IMG/VR virus record: IMGVR_UViG_3300009418_004726
Span: 1-51,118 of that record
Direction: 5' to 3' (one strand)
Length of the DNA: 51,118 nt
Source of the DNA: a virus
The notes under the pieces were generated by a model that was given only the letters and a program-made list of their open reading frames with translations, had not been told where the DNA came from and ran no database searches. Position numbers and translations under genes: made by a program. Positions 45,001-51,118 of this stretch are shown piece after piece. Position 1 is the first letter of the stretch. Each line of letters begins with the position of its first letter.

Positions 45001-45583
45001 GCAAAATCTTCCACCTGATTTAGGTACCAATATCAAAGAACCAAGAGAGAGTGTATCTACTATAACTCATCCTCTTTTAGCGCAGGCAATAAGAGAATAT
45101 TCTGAAGAACACGAAGAAAACCAAAAGAAGTCCGGGTTTGTTACACTCCATGAAGACTTGCGTTGGATAATATTTAAAGTTAAGCAGAAAGCTGAATGGA
45201 ACTACTATAAATCTTTAAGAAAAACTAGGGGAGATTTATTATTACAAATTGAAGATAACCAAAAATTAGACATTGCTTCTGGTAAGTTAGACCCAAAAGA
45301 GGCTGTGCAATTAAGTTCAAAAGAAGTTGAACCATTATATAGTTATAATTGGCCATATGATTTCTTTTCTATGGTTGAGTTAGCACAAATAGAAGCTGAC
45401 GTTAAAATAACGCCACAATTAGTTGAAGAAACGGAGGACGATATGCCAGCACCAGCAAAAATTATTGGCCAAGCACTAGCTAGTGCAGCAACAAAAGAAG
45501 GTATGTCCTCCACCGCCGGCGGCACAAACACAACCACCGGCACAAGCACAACCGGAGGCGGAAGTACAACCGGAGGGAAATAA
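36035..45583 (+). CDS. Giant 3182-aa tail/baseplate protein with LamG-type domains
   Basis: One 9.5 kb frame. Residues about 150-410 form a laminin-G/concanavalin-like domain (TVEFWLKK, DDKWHHYAFTF at about 255, SIDDFRFWKTRRTAKEIG). A second, shorter LamG-type domain lies at about 775-955 (SVRFWYNNLSDDELHSHI, LALHWNFEN). Between them, residues about 470-605 resemble tail protein I/gp7-type baseplate proteins (HIYKTKGTEQSIRSLLRCLG, then DDLVKVNYYG). A Gly/Asp-rich hinge (1169-1229) and the Ig-like insert (1458-1580) follow. The C-terminus is low-complexity Thr/Gly. LamG domains often bind glycans, so host-surface recognition is likely (inference). Its position after gp25 and gp6 fits a wedge- or fibre-level component. 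Confidence 0.7.
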   Translation: MSYNSLKNLFEKDSQKIIAQSSSLDSLGSKTESEEYLKTYKIFKERVTPQVDFSQPKNWVRYGSAKQYYIDAAANVYDSYPYDGSEKEKIQWHNSSSYFENYVFEDEYPRTNGFITLNIDAATPGSGNYGTPSSTAQYILTTGSMAEDNVYDLSKARAENLFFDLSKNGATVEFWLKKNGFLGAAKTKREVIYDLWNHELVSSTAYGRLRIEMDSTRADTVFLLTATSGTSGVKLATIGATGSHGPGYITSKVGDDKWHHYAFTFKNAASNIECELYHNGEYVETILTGSVINCVSGGISWGQNKPIVSTIGALAHRTSFNEDSIAKLGHGPLSASIDDFRFWKTRRTAKEIGINWFGQVAGGSNTDDSNTNLGLYYKFNEGITGEATTDEIILDYSGRISNGIFYGYTATNQRSTGSALTNSGYAKFEFRDPIVYKEHPDVSSYITKKKLTGSMYDDQNTSYLYYTFPQWIIEDDEGGELHKLTQIMSSYFDTLHLQISQIHKIKSINYPSGSQKAYPFMNQLLQDKGFYVSEIFNNSDLIENYINQTEDFVIKDKLHEIKNRIYQNIYNNLSHIYKTKGTEQSIRSLLRCLGLGDDLVKVNYYGNNNEYLFRENFRHATVKKRVVNISDSNFTGTIYQDASKFLDATNKNLYNANALSYLPNGKALKEIPLTLEANVYFPKKFPKSSKFSDGYTENTSSVVGIHTIDTSGDFGVNSTTWAKDGFNTPGSFEDAANLHILVEKHPQFKQHARFHISGSYRGIVAMSSSWIQGVYDNEHWNLSARIRPKNYSNHYTVTGLGKVGAAATATYTSASYELIFHGAHANLGTIEKEFTVTKDLTFNQATAFLTSSKKIYVGAHKTNYTGSIINKSDIDITSVRFWYNNLSDDELHSHIKDITNYGVEKPYGNFLISLSGTAPHNDQKYMNSLSGAYIPNYKTLALHWNFENISGSDSSGQFNVFDFSSGSSTTTNLAYNDFSSFIDRYNSGIALGFATSSNNSVIENFVFTSKQQLPEVMNSSDQIEIRKFDEDIFLKRQRPMTYFVAIEKSPYQIVSDEMIDMFSTILEFNNIIGHPVHRYRLEYKQLNKLRELFFQRVGKSVDFDKFLEFYKWVDFTINKMLESLVPVSANISGDIRTVIESHLLERNKYKHPFVRLIDIDFEPEFNPLPPHHGVNSINNDLPPAYRNLAAQVHGGFSDGGDERAKEAQAGGGDGGRGPVVQGRSPFPSLEKGMQTLRNHEIISTNVNTIGVADVDINREHLRRIIMNSEVINRLTPGISAGVLTPITQGHNQYYNKKINFEKEVLAFKGTSEDNSDHVKIEAGKLNQDYGLQDVIIHRKDKERYSGEADLFQKNEAGTFIEEHSVSKTDIVTPFTIYSHSGPTNSQVSTDFKTNYEFTNLHHDSYNAESPLQGPFTNEHVGGLAYRHAPVNVVNTIKTSTDTELTRPEGWRIRFGNDGVAATATITITAYTELNAGDKVNLVATDGTNYDFTQGDQSSVNGTFEATTSNNATAANLMNVINTSSGPAGTRFTASVDGAVVTVTQATAGADGNTTVTLTDSGTAGMTKTNFTSGTDDKTVKVYGPGADGFHKPRASFYREELVKRPVNIKNIKTVTSSINGLRVLGNYINNYELVQTVGADVNNLWFIHHTGNLPSSGSDAKSIVFKDLYDFKVDERKYLRDLSTRQKTVINDRFSAPGGPEVNSLGFLDEASRTYSVYNNLNYRNLSVRQPLKTLLSEAEGKYEGTPGFNLRRANTASYHEVHNNRITLLKRPGSTVLTSSIYNNGFVITPTPSSDRQYAWITASLSTHDLGDSAPMGYAHRSGEERKAKSGGYIYTPSIAFMSASDISSYIDGDDAGTPRKFGGFDKDKKPSGFAAGSRLTTDFVGLNFHILAAVTASQNFLSASGLNTKLLTLENTSFTKANLLNTFLLNYNGPYQYPSWKQTRTGEHPIVRDMRINNRISIQKPARLFTDDQGNHYKEMRSPHSRSFTEPAVTSKYKPLTHRFLYKPDNLTNLDAANEGQGIQTRVKRDPNQMVADLITLEHTYGNKLASFSRNEIDKLLDVKVNTENLAYDDLTAIYLYSGLTGESTPVEKFVSLNYRERIWPREKNEYLSKTYMRKNYFVSFWRENRNNRVITNPVPLATWVEGNAKGFTNAFDKSLITKNDGSAIRPMIGDTGSMWPLDARTTDNLGNTSFETSITINGLDTTGTTHATGAVAPMVSGGLGELWSMYPQWSIIDTNSGKARKFTAQMSPIYSRRTFENVWITTGGASTLTYMLAGDTKWEADSQADKQPFPQGTYENWVEDLRRQGKDYSLIPEFRISEHMDYYVNVKASDFLADREGFLTLTGTVASDSANDNFYKDYSHSDFLKHFNIIDEHRKTTFMNGKQIQRAEDTSLTLKCRALMKFLPYSGFYPVLRTLELASLFSASFFDTAQVKKVSKQVADNFLGYKRPLITPYFAPGIMYNTIKAGIAVDYPVYTIPTPRSAAVSYINHYKPSYEATGSFKTVQGINNYGYRLNENFTKRLQFESLLEPSEFYRGLQILDQEIHPSASVHQAAASELPPTASFSETKDKRYKLAMHNFLAETMQFFVDKTPIKSDFGDLDPRFGQMSGTTPYEMFIIMKKTGSFSMYDRPSAFGPPVVNAFSRSSGIPTTLYTNEVNASNAAPTAAQYGKASGYSPFTPPYESLEHDYSYQSPHSGSLIKIEFNPVKFDASLDNSRYDLLTILSGATVTYARNGFVPFAALATGQTKNIDNAMQVSASINFTETIFDFEKTAKETRDGLKFGAPVLDFDKAGRKLVIETKFETPMLNFKDVATTLPKYGSGSVAKGMWHQYGTLPANPEEGVVIEIADGLNKPSLADALGLRKGNHKIGKVPSKKKVKESIIAIPFRTIKNKKVFFSIDRERIDAAIFYDREASETEREKILTIAGQDVIDMVKKMRTYVLPPKFDFLTFHGKFNTPEVKPFAMHIFEFEHEFSQQDLIDMWQNLPPDLGTNIKEPRESVSTITHPLLAQAIREYSEEHEENQKKSGFVTLHEDLRWIIFKVKQKAEWNYYKSLRKTRGDLLLQIEDNQKLDIASGKLDPKEAVQLSSKEVEPLYSYNWPYDFFSMVELAQIEADVKITPQLVEETEDDMPAPAKIIGQALASAATKEGMSSTAGGTNTTTGTSTTGGGSTTGGK
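40408..40772 (+). repeat. Shared inserted domain, copy B
   Basis: This segment encodes about 120 residues inside the 3182-aa protein. It begins ATATITITAYTELNAGDKV and contains VTVTQATAGADGNTTVT. These match the ATATITFT start and ITLTQVTAGSDGNTTIT end of the copy at 34532-34930 in the same order and spacing. GC content is visibly higher than in the surrounding coding sequence, suggesting mobility as a cassette. Confidence 0.55.
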
Positions 45584-45588
45584 GATAA

Positions 45589-46809
45589 ATGGCATTTTTT
45601 AATCAAAAACAAGAAGTATTCGATATACAACTAACTTCCCATGGAAAAAAACTTTTATCCGAGGGAAGTCTAACACCAGAATATTATGCTTTTTTTGATG
45701 ATGACATCCTATATGATGCTCGATATACTGGTTCGCCCGATAACCATTTACCAGCCGAAGAACAGAATTATATTGCTACACGTATCAAAGAAGAAACTCC
45801 AAGATTGAAAACACAATACAACTTTACGCGATTAGAGAAAAAAGATAGAATGAATGTGGCTGGAAAAAATCAATTTTTTAAAGCAGGGTCTGGGCTTGTT
45901 GATTATGAAGATTTGGGCTTTGGCCCTGATTTTTATGATGCTGCAGCGCACGGAGAATGGTTAAATCTTGTACAAGAACAAGAGATGATAGAAACCGTTA
46001 GTCCGAATGTTTCCGCCGATATATCATCATGGGTCAAATTTCATTTGACCAACACTTATGAGTATAATAACGAATTTGGCATTCTTAACAATTATATTAT
46101 GCAAGAGCCAATTGGCACTTCAGATTTGGGAAACAGATATGCTCCTTCTTGGGATATGCAATGTTATAAAGGACAAATTAGCAGCTCTGTTGAGCAACTC
46201 TATACTAATCGTTTTCCTACTTTAAAAATTCCCCAAGTTGAAATAGAATGTAATTTTACTACTGTAGAAAAATATAATATGAACTTTGCTAAAGATATTA
46301 ATAATTCAATTGCGGTTAATAATGCTTTGGCTCATGTTGGAGCAGATGAAATTATTCCATTTGAAGATGGAACATATTACGAAGTTAAAAGAGGAGAAAT
46401 CTTGCTTGAGTTAACAGAAGAAAATGTTCCTTACGGTATTGATAATTATGAAGTTGAGGTCTTTTTTATAGAGGACTCTAATTTAGACACAGAACGCTGG
46501 ATTAAACTATATTTCAACCCAGAAGTTGAGGTAGAAAATGTTTTTTATGCTCCATATGTTAATGACGATGAAGAAAGAAAAACATATGCACCCCCCAAAC
46601 CAGAAAATATTTTAGCCAATTTTTTAGATATTAGTTTCGATGAAGAAATATCAGAAGATGTTATTTGTACCACTAGGGCTGAATTGAAAAACAGAAGTTT
46701 GTTTTCTGATGTAGAAATAAACTGTGAAGACTTGGAAATCATCTCTCCATCTCAGACAAATATAAATATGTATGGTGAAACTTTAGAAGATACAGGAGAA
46801 ATTTGCTAA
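45589..46809 (+). CDS. Conserved-type virion structural protein
   Basis: This 406-aa protein starts five bases after the upstream stop. The N-terminus is distinctive: EVFDIQLTSHGKKLLSEG, then YYAFFDDDILYDARY, then EEQNYIATRIKEETPRL. I recall this layout from structural proteins of marine T4-like phages, but no function is established to my knowledge. The middle and C-terminal regions are mixed alpha/beta without recognisable motifs, and a cysteine appears near the end (GEIC). The last bases contain a TATAAATA and the ribosome site AGGAGAA for the following gene, with which it shares one base (TAATG). Confidence 0.6.
   Translation: MAFFNQKQEVFDIQLTSHGKKLLSEGSLTPEYYAFFDDDILYDARYTGSPDNHLPAEEQNYIATRIKEETPRLKTQYNFTRLEKKDRMNVAGKNQFFKAGSGLVDYEDLGFGPDFYDAAAHGEWLNLVQEQEMIETVSPNVSADISSWVKFHLTNTYEYNNEFGILNNYIMQEPIGTSDLGNRYAPSWDMQCYKGQISSSVEQLYTNRFPTLKIPQVEIECNFTTVEKYNMNFAKDINNSIAVNNALAHVGADEIIPFEDGTYYEVKRGEILLELTEENVPYGIDNYEVEVFFIEDSNLDTERWIKLYFNPEVEVENVFYAPYVNDDEERKTYAPPKPENILANFLDISFDEEISEDVICTTRAELKNRSLFSDVEINCEDLEIISPSQTNINMYGETLEDTGEIC
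46761..46768 (+). promoter_or_regulatory. Candidate T4-type late promoter
   Basis: An exact TATAAATA lies inside the 3' end of the 406-aa gene and ends 41 bases before ATG 46809. This nearly equals the 43-base spacing at 18844-18851. AGGAGAA (about 46794-46800) sits between it and the start. The matching geometry before two structural genes supports late-promoter function, with the chance caveat given for the other site. Confidence 0.4.
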
Positions 46810-49800
46810 TGGTTATTAAACAAAATCGATTCGGCCAATCTGTACCAGATGTTTTTATTGGAAGTATAAGATTATCAAAAGGCTATGACCATTTAAAAGA
46901 AAGAGAAAATGCTCGTCAAAGTAATATTGTTTCTGATAGAATGACACAGAACAGATATAATAATGATTTTGTTGCAAGAGTTTCCGCCGGCGAAGGATCA
47001 CAACTTATTTCTACGGTAAGACTATACATAAAAGAAATTGTAGATTCATCCAACAAAACATCTTGGTTGAACGAATCTGGTGTCAATAAAAGAATGAAAA
47101 TAAGGATTGCACAAAGCCTGTCTTCTGGAGCGACGAAAGACATAACAAGAGCGCCAATTCAATTACTTCCAGGCGGTTATTATGACGATATTTCAAAGAC
47201 CGCACCCCATGGAGCCGCCACAAGTGTCATATGTAAAGATATAGATATTAATAACAGACCAGATAATTTTAGAATTGAAAATTATTTAACAACAGAAACA
47301 AAAAATCACAGAGTATATGATATACCTTATGAAATCATTTTTTCTTTACCAAATGATAACCCTCAACATCTAACATATTTTGCTGTTTGTTATTACGATT
47401 CAGATATAGAATCTCTTACTCGTGAAAAAAAGAAAAGAATTCCGCTAATCTCTTCCTTGGGCCGGCCCACAATCGAACAAATTATTGTTAGCAATAAACT
47501 TGTAAAGAACTCAAAACATTATTTGCTAGAAAAAAATAAGAGGCCGTATTTTGGTCCAATTCACCAAACATCAGACGGTCAAGTTAATACTGGTCTCTCT
47601 TCCGGGACAGGGAAAAACGAACGATTGATTACAACCAGCGTGCCGAATATCAAAACTATAGATTACAGAGTTATAGATAAATTCAAAAAAATTGATATTT
47701 CTTTTAAAGAAAATGATAAAGATGCCATAAAAGCTTCCAAGTCGCTGAATTTAAAAACAACATATAATAAGCAAAATGATGATGTATTCTTTACAGATTT
47801 ATTTTTGAATAGGGATCGTAATGGATCAACCAAATTTATTTTTGGGGTTAAAATAGAAAAAATATTTAGGAATTATAGTCATTATGCAAAATTGTTTAAT
47901 AATCCCGATCCAGCAATTGTAAATTCAATTCTTGATGCATCTAAAATAAGAAAATTAAGAATTTTAAGAAGAAGAATAAATGAAAACCAAACAGGTCTCG
48001 ATCGGTTAAACGGAAAGAAAATATTACCATTTTTTAATCCAAATGGCAGCCCGGATGAACACGTTGTTGTTGAATTATTTAACAGGCCGATGTTAACAAA
48101 AACTGGTGTCACTGATCTTAAAGGAGTTCGAGAAGACCAATATACTAAAGAGCCAATTGGTACTATAGAAAATATAAACCTATCTTTAAAAAATGCTGGT
48201 GATATATTATTTTTCCAAGTGGTAGATAAACAAATTGCTAAGGTGACAGAAGGTAGTTACCAATATGGTATTGAATTAGAGATAGAAGAAAGAACACAAA
48301 ATTATTTGATTTCTAATTTATTGGGTTTTGAACAATCAATTCAATTATATGACAATACAGCAATGGTAGCTCAAAAAGCCGGCTTTAATAATTTTAATAA
48401 AAAATACACTCAGTCATTCATGTCTTTGACAACGGTTTTAAGCGAAGATTCAAAATCAGGTACGCCATGGTCAAATCTTATAAAACAATTTATTAGAATT
48501 GTCAATTTATTTATGGGCCACAATCCTCAATTAACCGCAGAATTACAAAATAATTTAGCGAGAGTACTATATTCCCTTGCCTCACCGATAAGTAACAACC
48601 CAAAAGATATGGATTTTGTTAAAACAATGATGCTTGAGTATGCTAGTAAAATTAGAAATAAATTAACATATGAGTCTTCAATAACCAAGCGCAAGAATAG
48701 AACTGCTGCTTTATATACAAAAAAGGAGACAGAACCTAGAACAGCCGTTTTCAAATTAAATAAGTATTTTGGTTCTTCTTTCAAAGGTTACAGCAATAAT
48801 AATATTTCTGCTGAAATTGTTGATGCATCCCTGGATCCGAATTATGGTTACGAATATTTTGACGCAGACGCTACCTCCCTTGCGGGATTTAAAACATATG
48901 ATGCAGATGAAATAATAAGAAGGTCTAAAATAGAAACCTTGAGATATTTTAATAGCGAAAATCCTTCTTTAAACCTGCAAGTCGATGGTAAAATTTATTC
49001 TAACAGAGATTTTGTTGCTTCAAACAAATATCAATATTTTGCGCCATCTTTTGTTTCGTTAGGCGGAAATAAAAAAGTTAATTTGATTGATGAAGAAGAT
49101 AACATTTTTAATAAAAATAAGAATGCTGTTTTATTATTAGATGTTTTGGGCTATAATATGTCACAAATAGATAATAACATGACTGATTACACGCAATACT
49201 CTTTTTCACAAAAGTTAGATTCTTTTTTAGCTTTTAGGGACGTTAACAGAATATTACATAAAAATAATGAAAGGGAGTTGGAGAGTCCAAATTATGCTCT
49301 TGCAGATAATTATTTTGGCAAAACAACAAAAATTATAATTGATAGAAATATTTCTGATGACCAAGAAATTATTAATAGCATCAACAAACAAAGTGACAAT
49401 CGATATTCATCTCGTAGTAACAATATTAGACAAGTACCTGAAACCAACGCCGCAGGGAATGGGATAATGTTATCTCTCCTCGGGGCCCATTATTTAAAAA
49501 CATTAGAGCCGATTAAGGATCTCGAAAAATGGAATCTGAGAAACCCTGATAATATCATAACTTTTCTAGACAAAGTTGAGAGCAAAGACACTGCTAATTC
49601 GAGGACCGTAACAATTGATTCGGGAAACAAATTAAGAAAAAGACCAGCAAATCAAATTTCTGTAGAAAAACAAAAAATTATTAAAGAAATGCCGATGCAA
49701 CTTAAAGCTTTATTGCACCAAGGTGTCAGTGATATTAGCAAAAATAATTATCGAAAAGAGTTGTTGAATTCAAATTTCAACCCCCTGCAGGATGCAAGTA

Positions 49801-50405
49801 AATTTTTAATGTTTTGGCTGATGCATGGGCAACTTATAGAATTGCAAGCATGTACTGGGTATCCAACTAATAATAATGACATTAGTCTAAAACAACCTCG
49901 CTGGTCTCCCGTCACACCGGATGTATGGAACACTATTTTGAATAATAACACTACATTATGCAGATTGGTTAGATATAGAAATCCGATGTTGCTAGGTACT
50001 TATCCTGAATCTTTAGATCTTCCAATATACAATGAGTATTTTTTAATTAAAGGTAAATCTAATGTCGTTTCAAATGATAGTAGAAGTCCAGTTAAAAATA
50101 TAGAAAGAATTGACAGATTAATTAATGGTTCTGATAAACTTTATGCCACAGGTGTTCAGCCTGAATATATTTTTAACGCGCAACTGGGCTTCGCCCGCGT
50201 CGGTTCCGCTAATCCCACACCACGTCCACGCCCACAAGTTCCCGGTCCCGCCCGACCCCCACGCCTTAGCCGAAACCAGGCCCAAACTCCGTCGGCCGGC
50301 CCGTCGCAACAACTCAGAACACCACGCACCGAAATGGCGACCCCAAGCCCAGGAACTGGCCCGGGTACCAGGAATGGTGGTACTACCGGTAGAGGTGGCT
50401 ACTAA
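46809..50405 (+). CDS. Large virion structural protein with Pro/Gly-rich tail
   Basis: The frame is open from a TTG at 46803, but ATG 46809 shares a base with the upstream stop and is properly spaced from AGGAGAA. I chose it, giving 1198 aa. The N-terminal region (KQNRFGQSVPDVFIGSIRLS) and the body are mixed alpha/beta with many Asn/Lys and no enzymatic motif. The last ~68 residues (about 1131-1198) switch abruptly to Pro/Arg/Gly/Thr low complexity (PRPRPQVPGPARPPR, ending TTGRGGY), encoded by GC-rich DNA at about 50180-50403. That tail is likely a flexible, virion-exposed or assembly linker. The next gene begins in a TAATG overlap. Confidence 0.65.
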   Translation: MVIKQNRFGQSVPDVFIGSIRLSKGYDHLKERENARQSNIVSDRMTQNRYNNDFVARVSAGEGSQLISTVRLYIKEIVDSSNKTSWLNESGVNKRMKIRIAQSLSSGATKDITRAPIQLLPGGYYDDISKTAPHGAATSVICKDIDINNRPDNFRIENYLTTETKNHRVYDIPYEIIFSLPNDNPQHLTYFAVCYYDSDIESLTREKKKRIPLISSLGRPTIEQIIVSNKLVKNSKHYLLEKNKRPYFGPIHQTSDGQVNTGLSSGTGKNERLITTSVPNIKTIDYRVIDKFKKIDISFKENDKDAIKASKSLNLKTTYNKQNDDVFFTDLFLNRDRNGSTKFIFGVKIEKIFRNYSHYAKLFNNPDPAIVNSILDASKIRKLRILRRRINENQTGLDRLNGKKILPFFNPNGSPDEHVVVELFNRPMLTKTGVTDLKGVREDQYTKEPIGTIENINLSLKNAGDILFFQVVDKQIAKVTEGSYQYGIELEIEERTQNYLISNLLGFEQSIQLYDNTAMVAQKAGFNNFNKKYTQSFMSLTTVLSEDSKSGTPWSNLIKQFIRIVNLFMGHNPQLTAELQNNLARVLYSLASPISNNPKDMDFVKTMMLEYASKIRNKLTYESSITKRKNRTAALYTKKETEPRTAVFKLNKYFGSSFKGYSNNNISAEIVDASLDPNYGYEYFDADATSLAGFKTYDADEIIRRSKIETLRYFNSENPSLNLQVDGKIYSNRDFVASNKYQYFAPSFVSLGGNKKVNLIDEEDNIFNKNKNAVLLLDVLGYNMSQIDNNMTDYTQYSFSQKLDSFLAFRDVNRILHKNNERELESPNYALADNYFGKTTKIIIDRNISDDQEIINSINKQSDNRYSSRSNNIRQVPETNAAGNGIMLSLLGAHYLKTLEPIKDLEKWNLRNPDNIITFLDKVESKDTANSRTVTIDSGNKLRKRPANQISVEKQKIIKEMPMQLKALLHQGVSDISKNNYRKELLNSNFNPLQDASKFLMFWLMHGQLIELQACTGYPTNNNDISLKQPRWSPVTPDVWNTILNNNTTLCRLVRYRNPMLLGTYPESLDLPIYNEYFLIKGKSNVVSNDSRSPVKNIERIDRLINGSDKLYATGVQPEYIFNAQLGFARVGSANPTPRPRPQVPGPARPPRLSRNQAQTPSAGPSQQLRTPRTEMATPSPGTGPGTRNGGTTGRGGY

Positions 50406-51118
50406 TGTCAATTGAAAAACTGTATATAAATACACACTTTATAACAAAGAATAAACAAACCCCGACCCGCGTGGATCTCCTTGCGAAGCATCGTGGTTAT
50501 TTTTATAACTTGGAAGGAGGCATGCAAGGTGGCCAAGGTACTACGGAATTCAATGAAAAAGGAATTACCGTTTCTTTTGGAACACCAACAGAAGTAGGTG
50601 CTAACGCTTATGGAGGCTGCTTCGAGTTCAATGACATTTATAGATCATATCCAGTTTTTATAAGGTCCAGTGATGTTACAACAAAAGATCCAATTCAGGG
50701 CGCCCCCGATGGCCCGCCTAGAGACAAAGCCGGCAGGACATTAGGAATGTGGACCAAGCTTTTGTTTGGCACCGGGCCAGATGGAACAGATCCTTTGATT
50801 CCGGTGATGCTCGCCGGCGGTACAGAACTAATACCATTTGGCCAAGATGGTTTATTAACAAAAGCGTTTTTTAATACAAGGTATTATGATTATTCTTTTA
50901 AGCAAATGATACCAACAAGTCCACAAATGGCGGTACAAGGCGCAAACGGCATGGGCAGCGTCTTGAACCAGTTCTCGCCCTCTCACCAGCTTGCCTCATC
51001 ATACTCTTATTACGTAGAAGAATACGAAGACTATGTGGCGAATACAGAAATTGGTGAGATTTCTTTACCATACATATATAATTTTATTGATGAAATTCAT
51101 AATTCTAACTTAGATAAT
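50405..51118 (+). CDS. Virion structural protein, 3' truncated by window edge
   Basis: This frame opens at ATG 50405, sharing one base with the preceding TAA, and stays open for 238 codons to the right edge. The product starts MSIEKLYINTHFITKNKQTP. It contains aromatic and glycine-rich stretches (GGMQGGQGTTEFNEKG, FNTRYYDYSFKQM) and no recognised motif. Codon use and position match the structural block, so a virion protein is the default reading. A TATAAATA at 50425-50432 falls inside its coding start and is probably not a promoter for it. The C-terminal part and true length cannot be seen. Confidence 0.65.
   Translation, partial: MSIEKLYINTHFITKNKQTPTRVDLLAKHRGYFYNLEGGMQGGQGTTEFNEKGITVSFGTPTEVGANAYGGCFEFNDIYRSYPVFIRSSDVTTKDPIQGAPDGPPRDKAGRTLGMWTKLLFGTGPDGTDPLIPVMLAGGTELIPFGQDGLLTKAFFNTRYYDYSFKQMIPTSPQMAVQGANGMGSVLNQFSPSHQLASSYSYYVEEYEDYVANTEIGEISLPYIYNFIDEIHNSNLDN

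Noticed and set aside
46803-46808. TTG start for the 1198-aa protein
   Set aside because: ATG 46809 overlaps the upstream stop by one base and has better spacing from AGGAGAA.
50425-50432. TATAAATA as a third late promoter
   Set aside because: It sits after the ATG of the last gene; transcripts from it would miss the start codon.
50118-50435. Open frames on both strands across the Pro/Gly tail
   Set aside because: Local high GC removes stop codons; the products are Arg/Pro/Gly low complexity and overlap the real gene fully.
1-51118. tRNA genes, CRISPR arrays, insertion sequences, integrase or attachment sites
   Set aside because: Intergenic space totals only a few hundred bases with a maximum gap of about 50, and no repeats or structured RNAs are visible in it.

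Overview
The window is a 51 kb piece of a tailed, contractile (T4-like, myovirus-type) double-stranded DNA phage genome, most likely from a marine or aquatic environment. The evidence is one-strand gene order, almost continuous coding with ATGA/GTGA and TAATG stop-start overlaps, a T4 gp55-like late sigma factor, a baseplate wedge pair (gp25-like, gp6/J-like) and very large virion proteins. I estimate about 36-38% GC by eye. All 31 genes read on the + strand. The longest gaps are about 50 and 37 bases, so no stretch over 300 bases lacks a gene. I see no tRNA, CRISPR array, insertion sequence or integrase. The host cannot be named from this sequence.

Layout. (1) 1-1806: a 5'-truncated HExxH metallopeptidase-like gene, a small basic protein, and a Cas4/AddB-like PD-(D/E)XK nuclease with four cysteines placed for an Fe-S cluster. 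(2) 1824-14723: a 13 kb, 13-gene glycan island with four glycosyltransferases, a LicD-type transferase, a B12-binding radical SAM enzyme, two different sulfotransferases, two FkbM methyltransferases, a DUF2061-APS kinase fusion, an SDR nucleotide-sugar epimerase and a short UDP-sugar dehydrogenase. (3) 14734-16583: a small-gene module (80-aa unknown, FmdB-like zinc ribbon, membrane protein, late sigma factor, possible small terminase). (4) 16586-51118: virion morphogenesis, with an amidase-like hub or spike protein, a beta-rich spike-like protein, a 3945-aa giant, the wedge pair, a 646-aa DNRLRE-like protein, a 3182-aa LamG-containing giant, a conserved 406-aa structural protein, a 1198-aa structural protein and a 3'-truncated gene.

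How it may work together (inference). The island looks like a nearly self-contained pathway for a sulfated, methylated, uronate-containing glycan. The dehydrogenase and epimerase would supply nucleotide sugars, and the APS kinase would make PAPS for the two sulfotransferases. The transferases would assemble the chain, while LicD, FkbM and radical SAM enzymes decorate it. The product could coat the virion, including the giant structural proteins downstream, or remodel the infected cell surface. The late sigma factor probably drives the structural block. Two exact TATAAATA motifs lie 41-43 bases before structural start codons, the right place for T4-type late promoters, but the motif is common by chance at this base composition.
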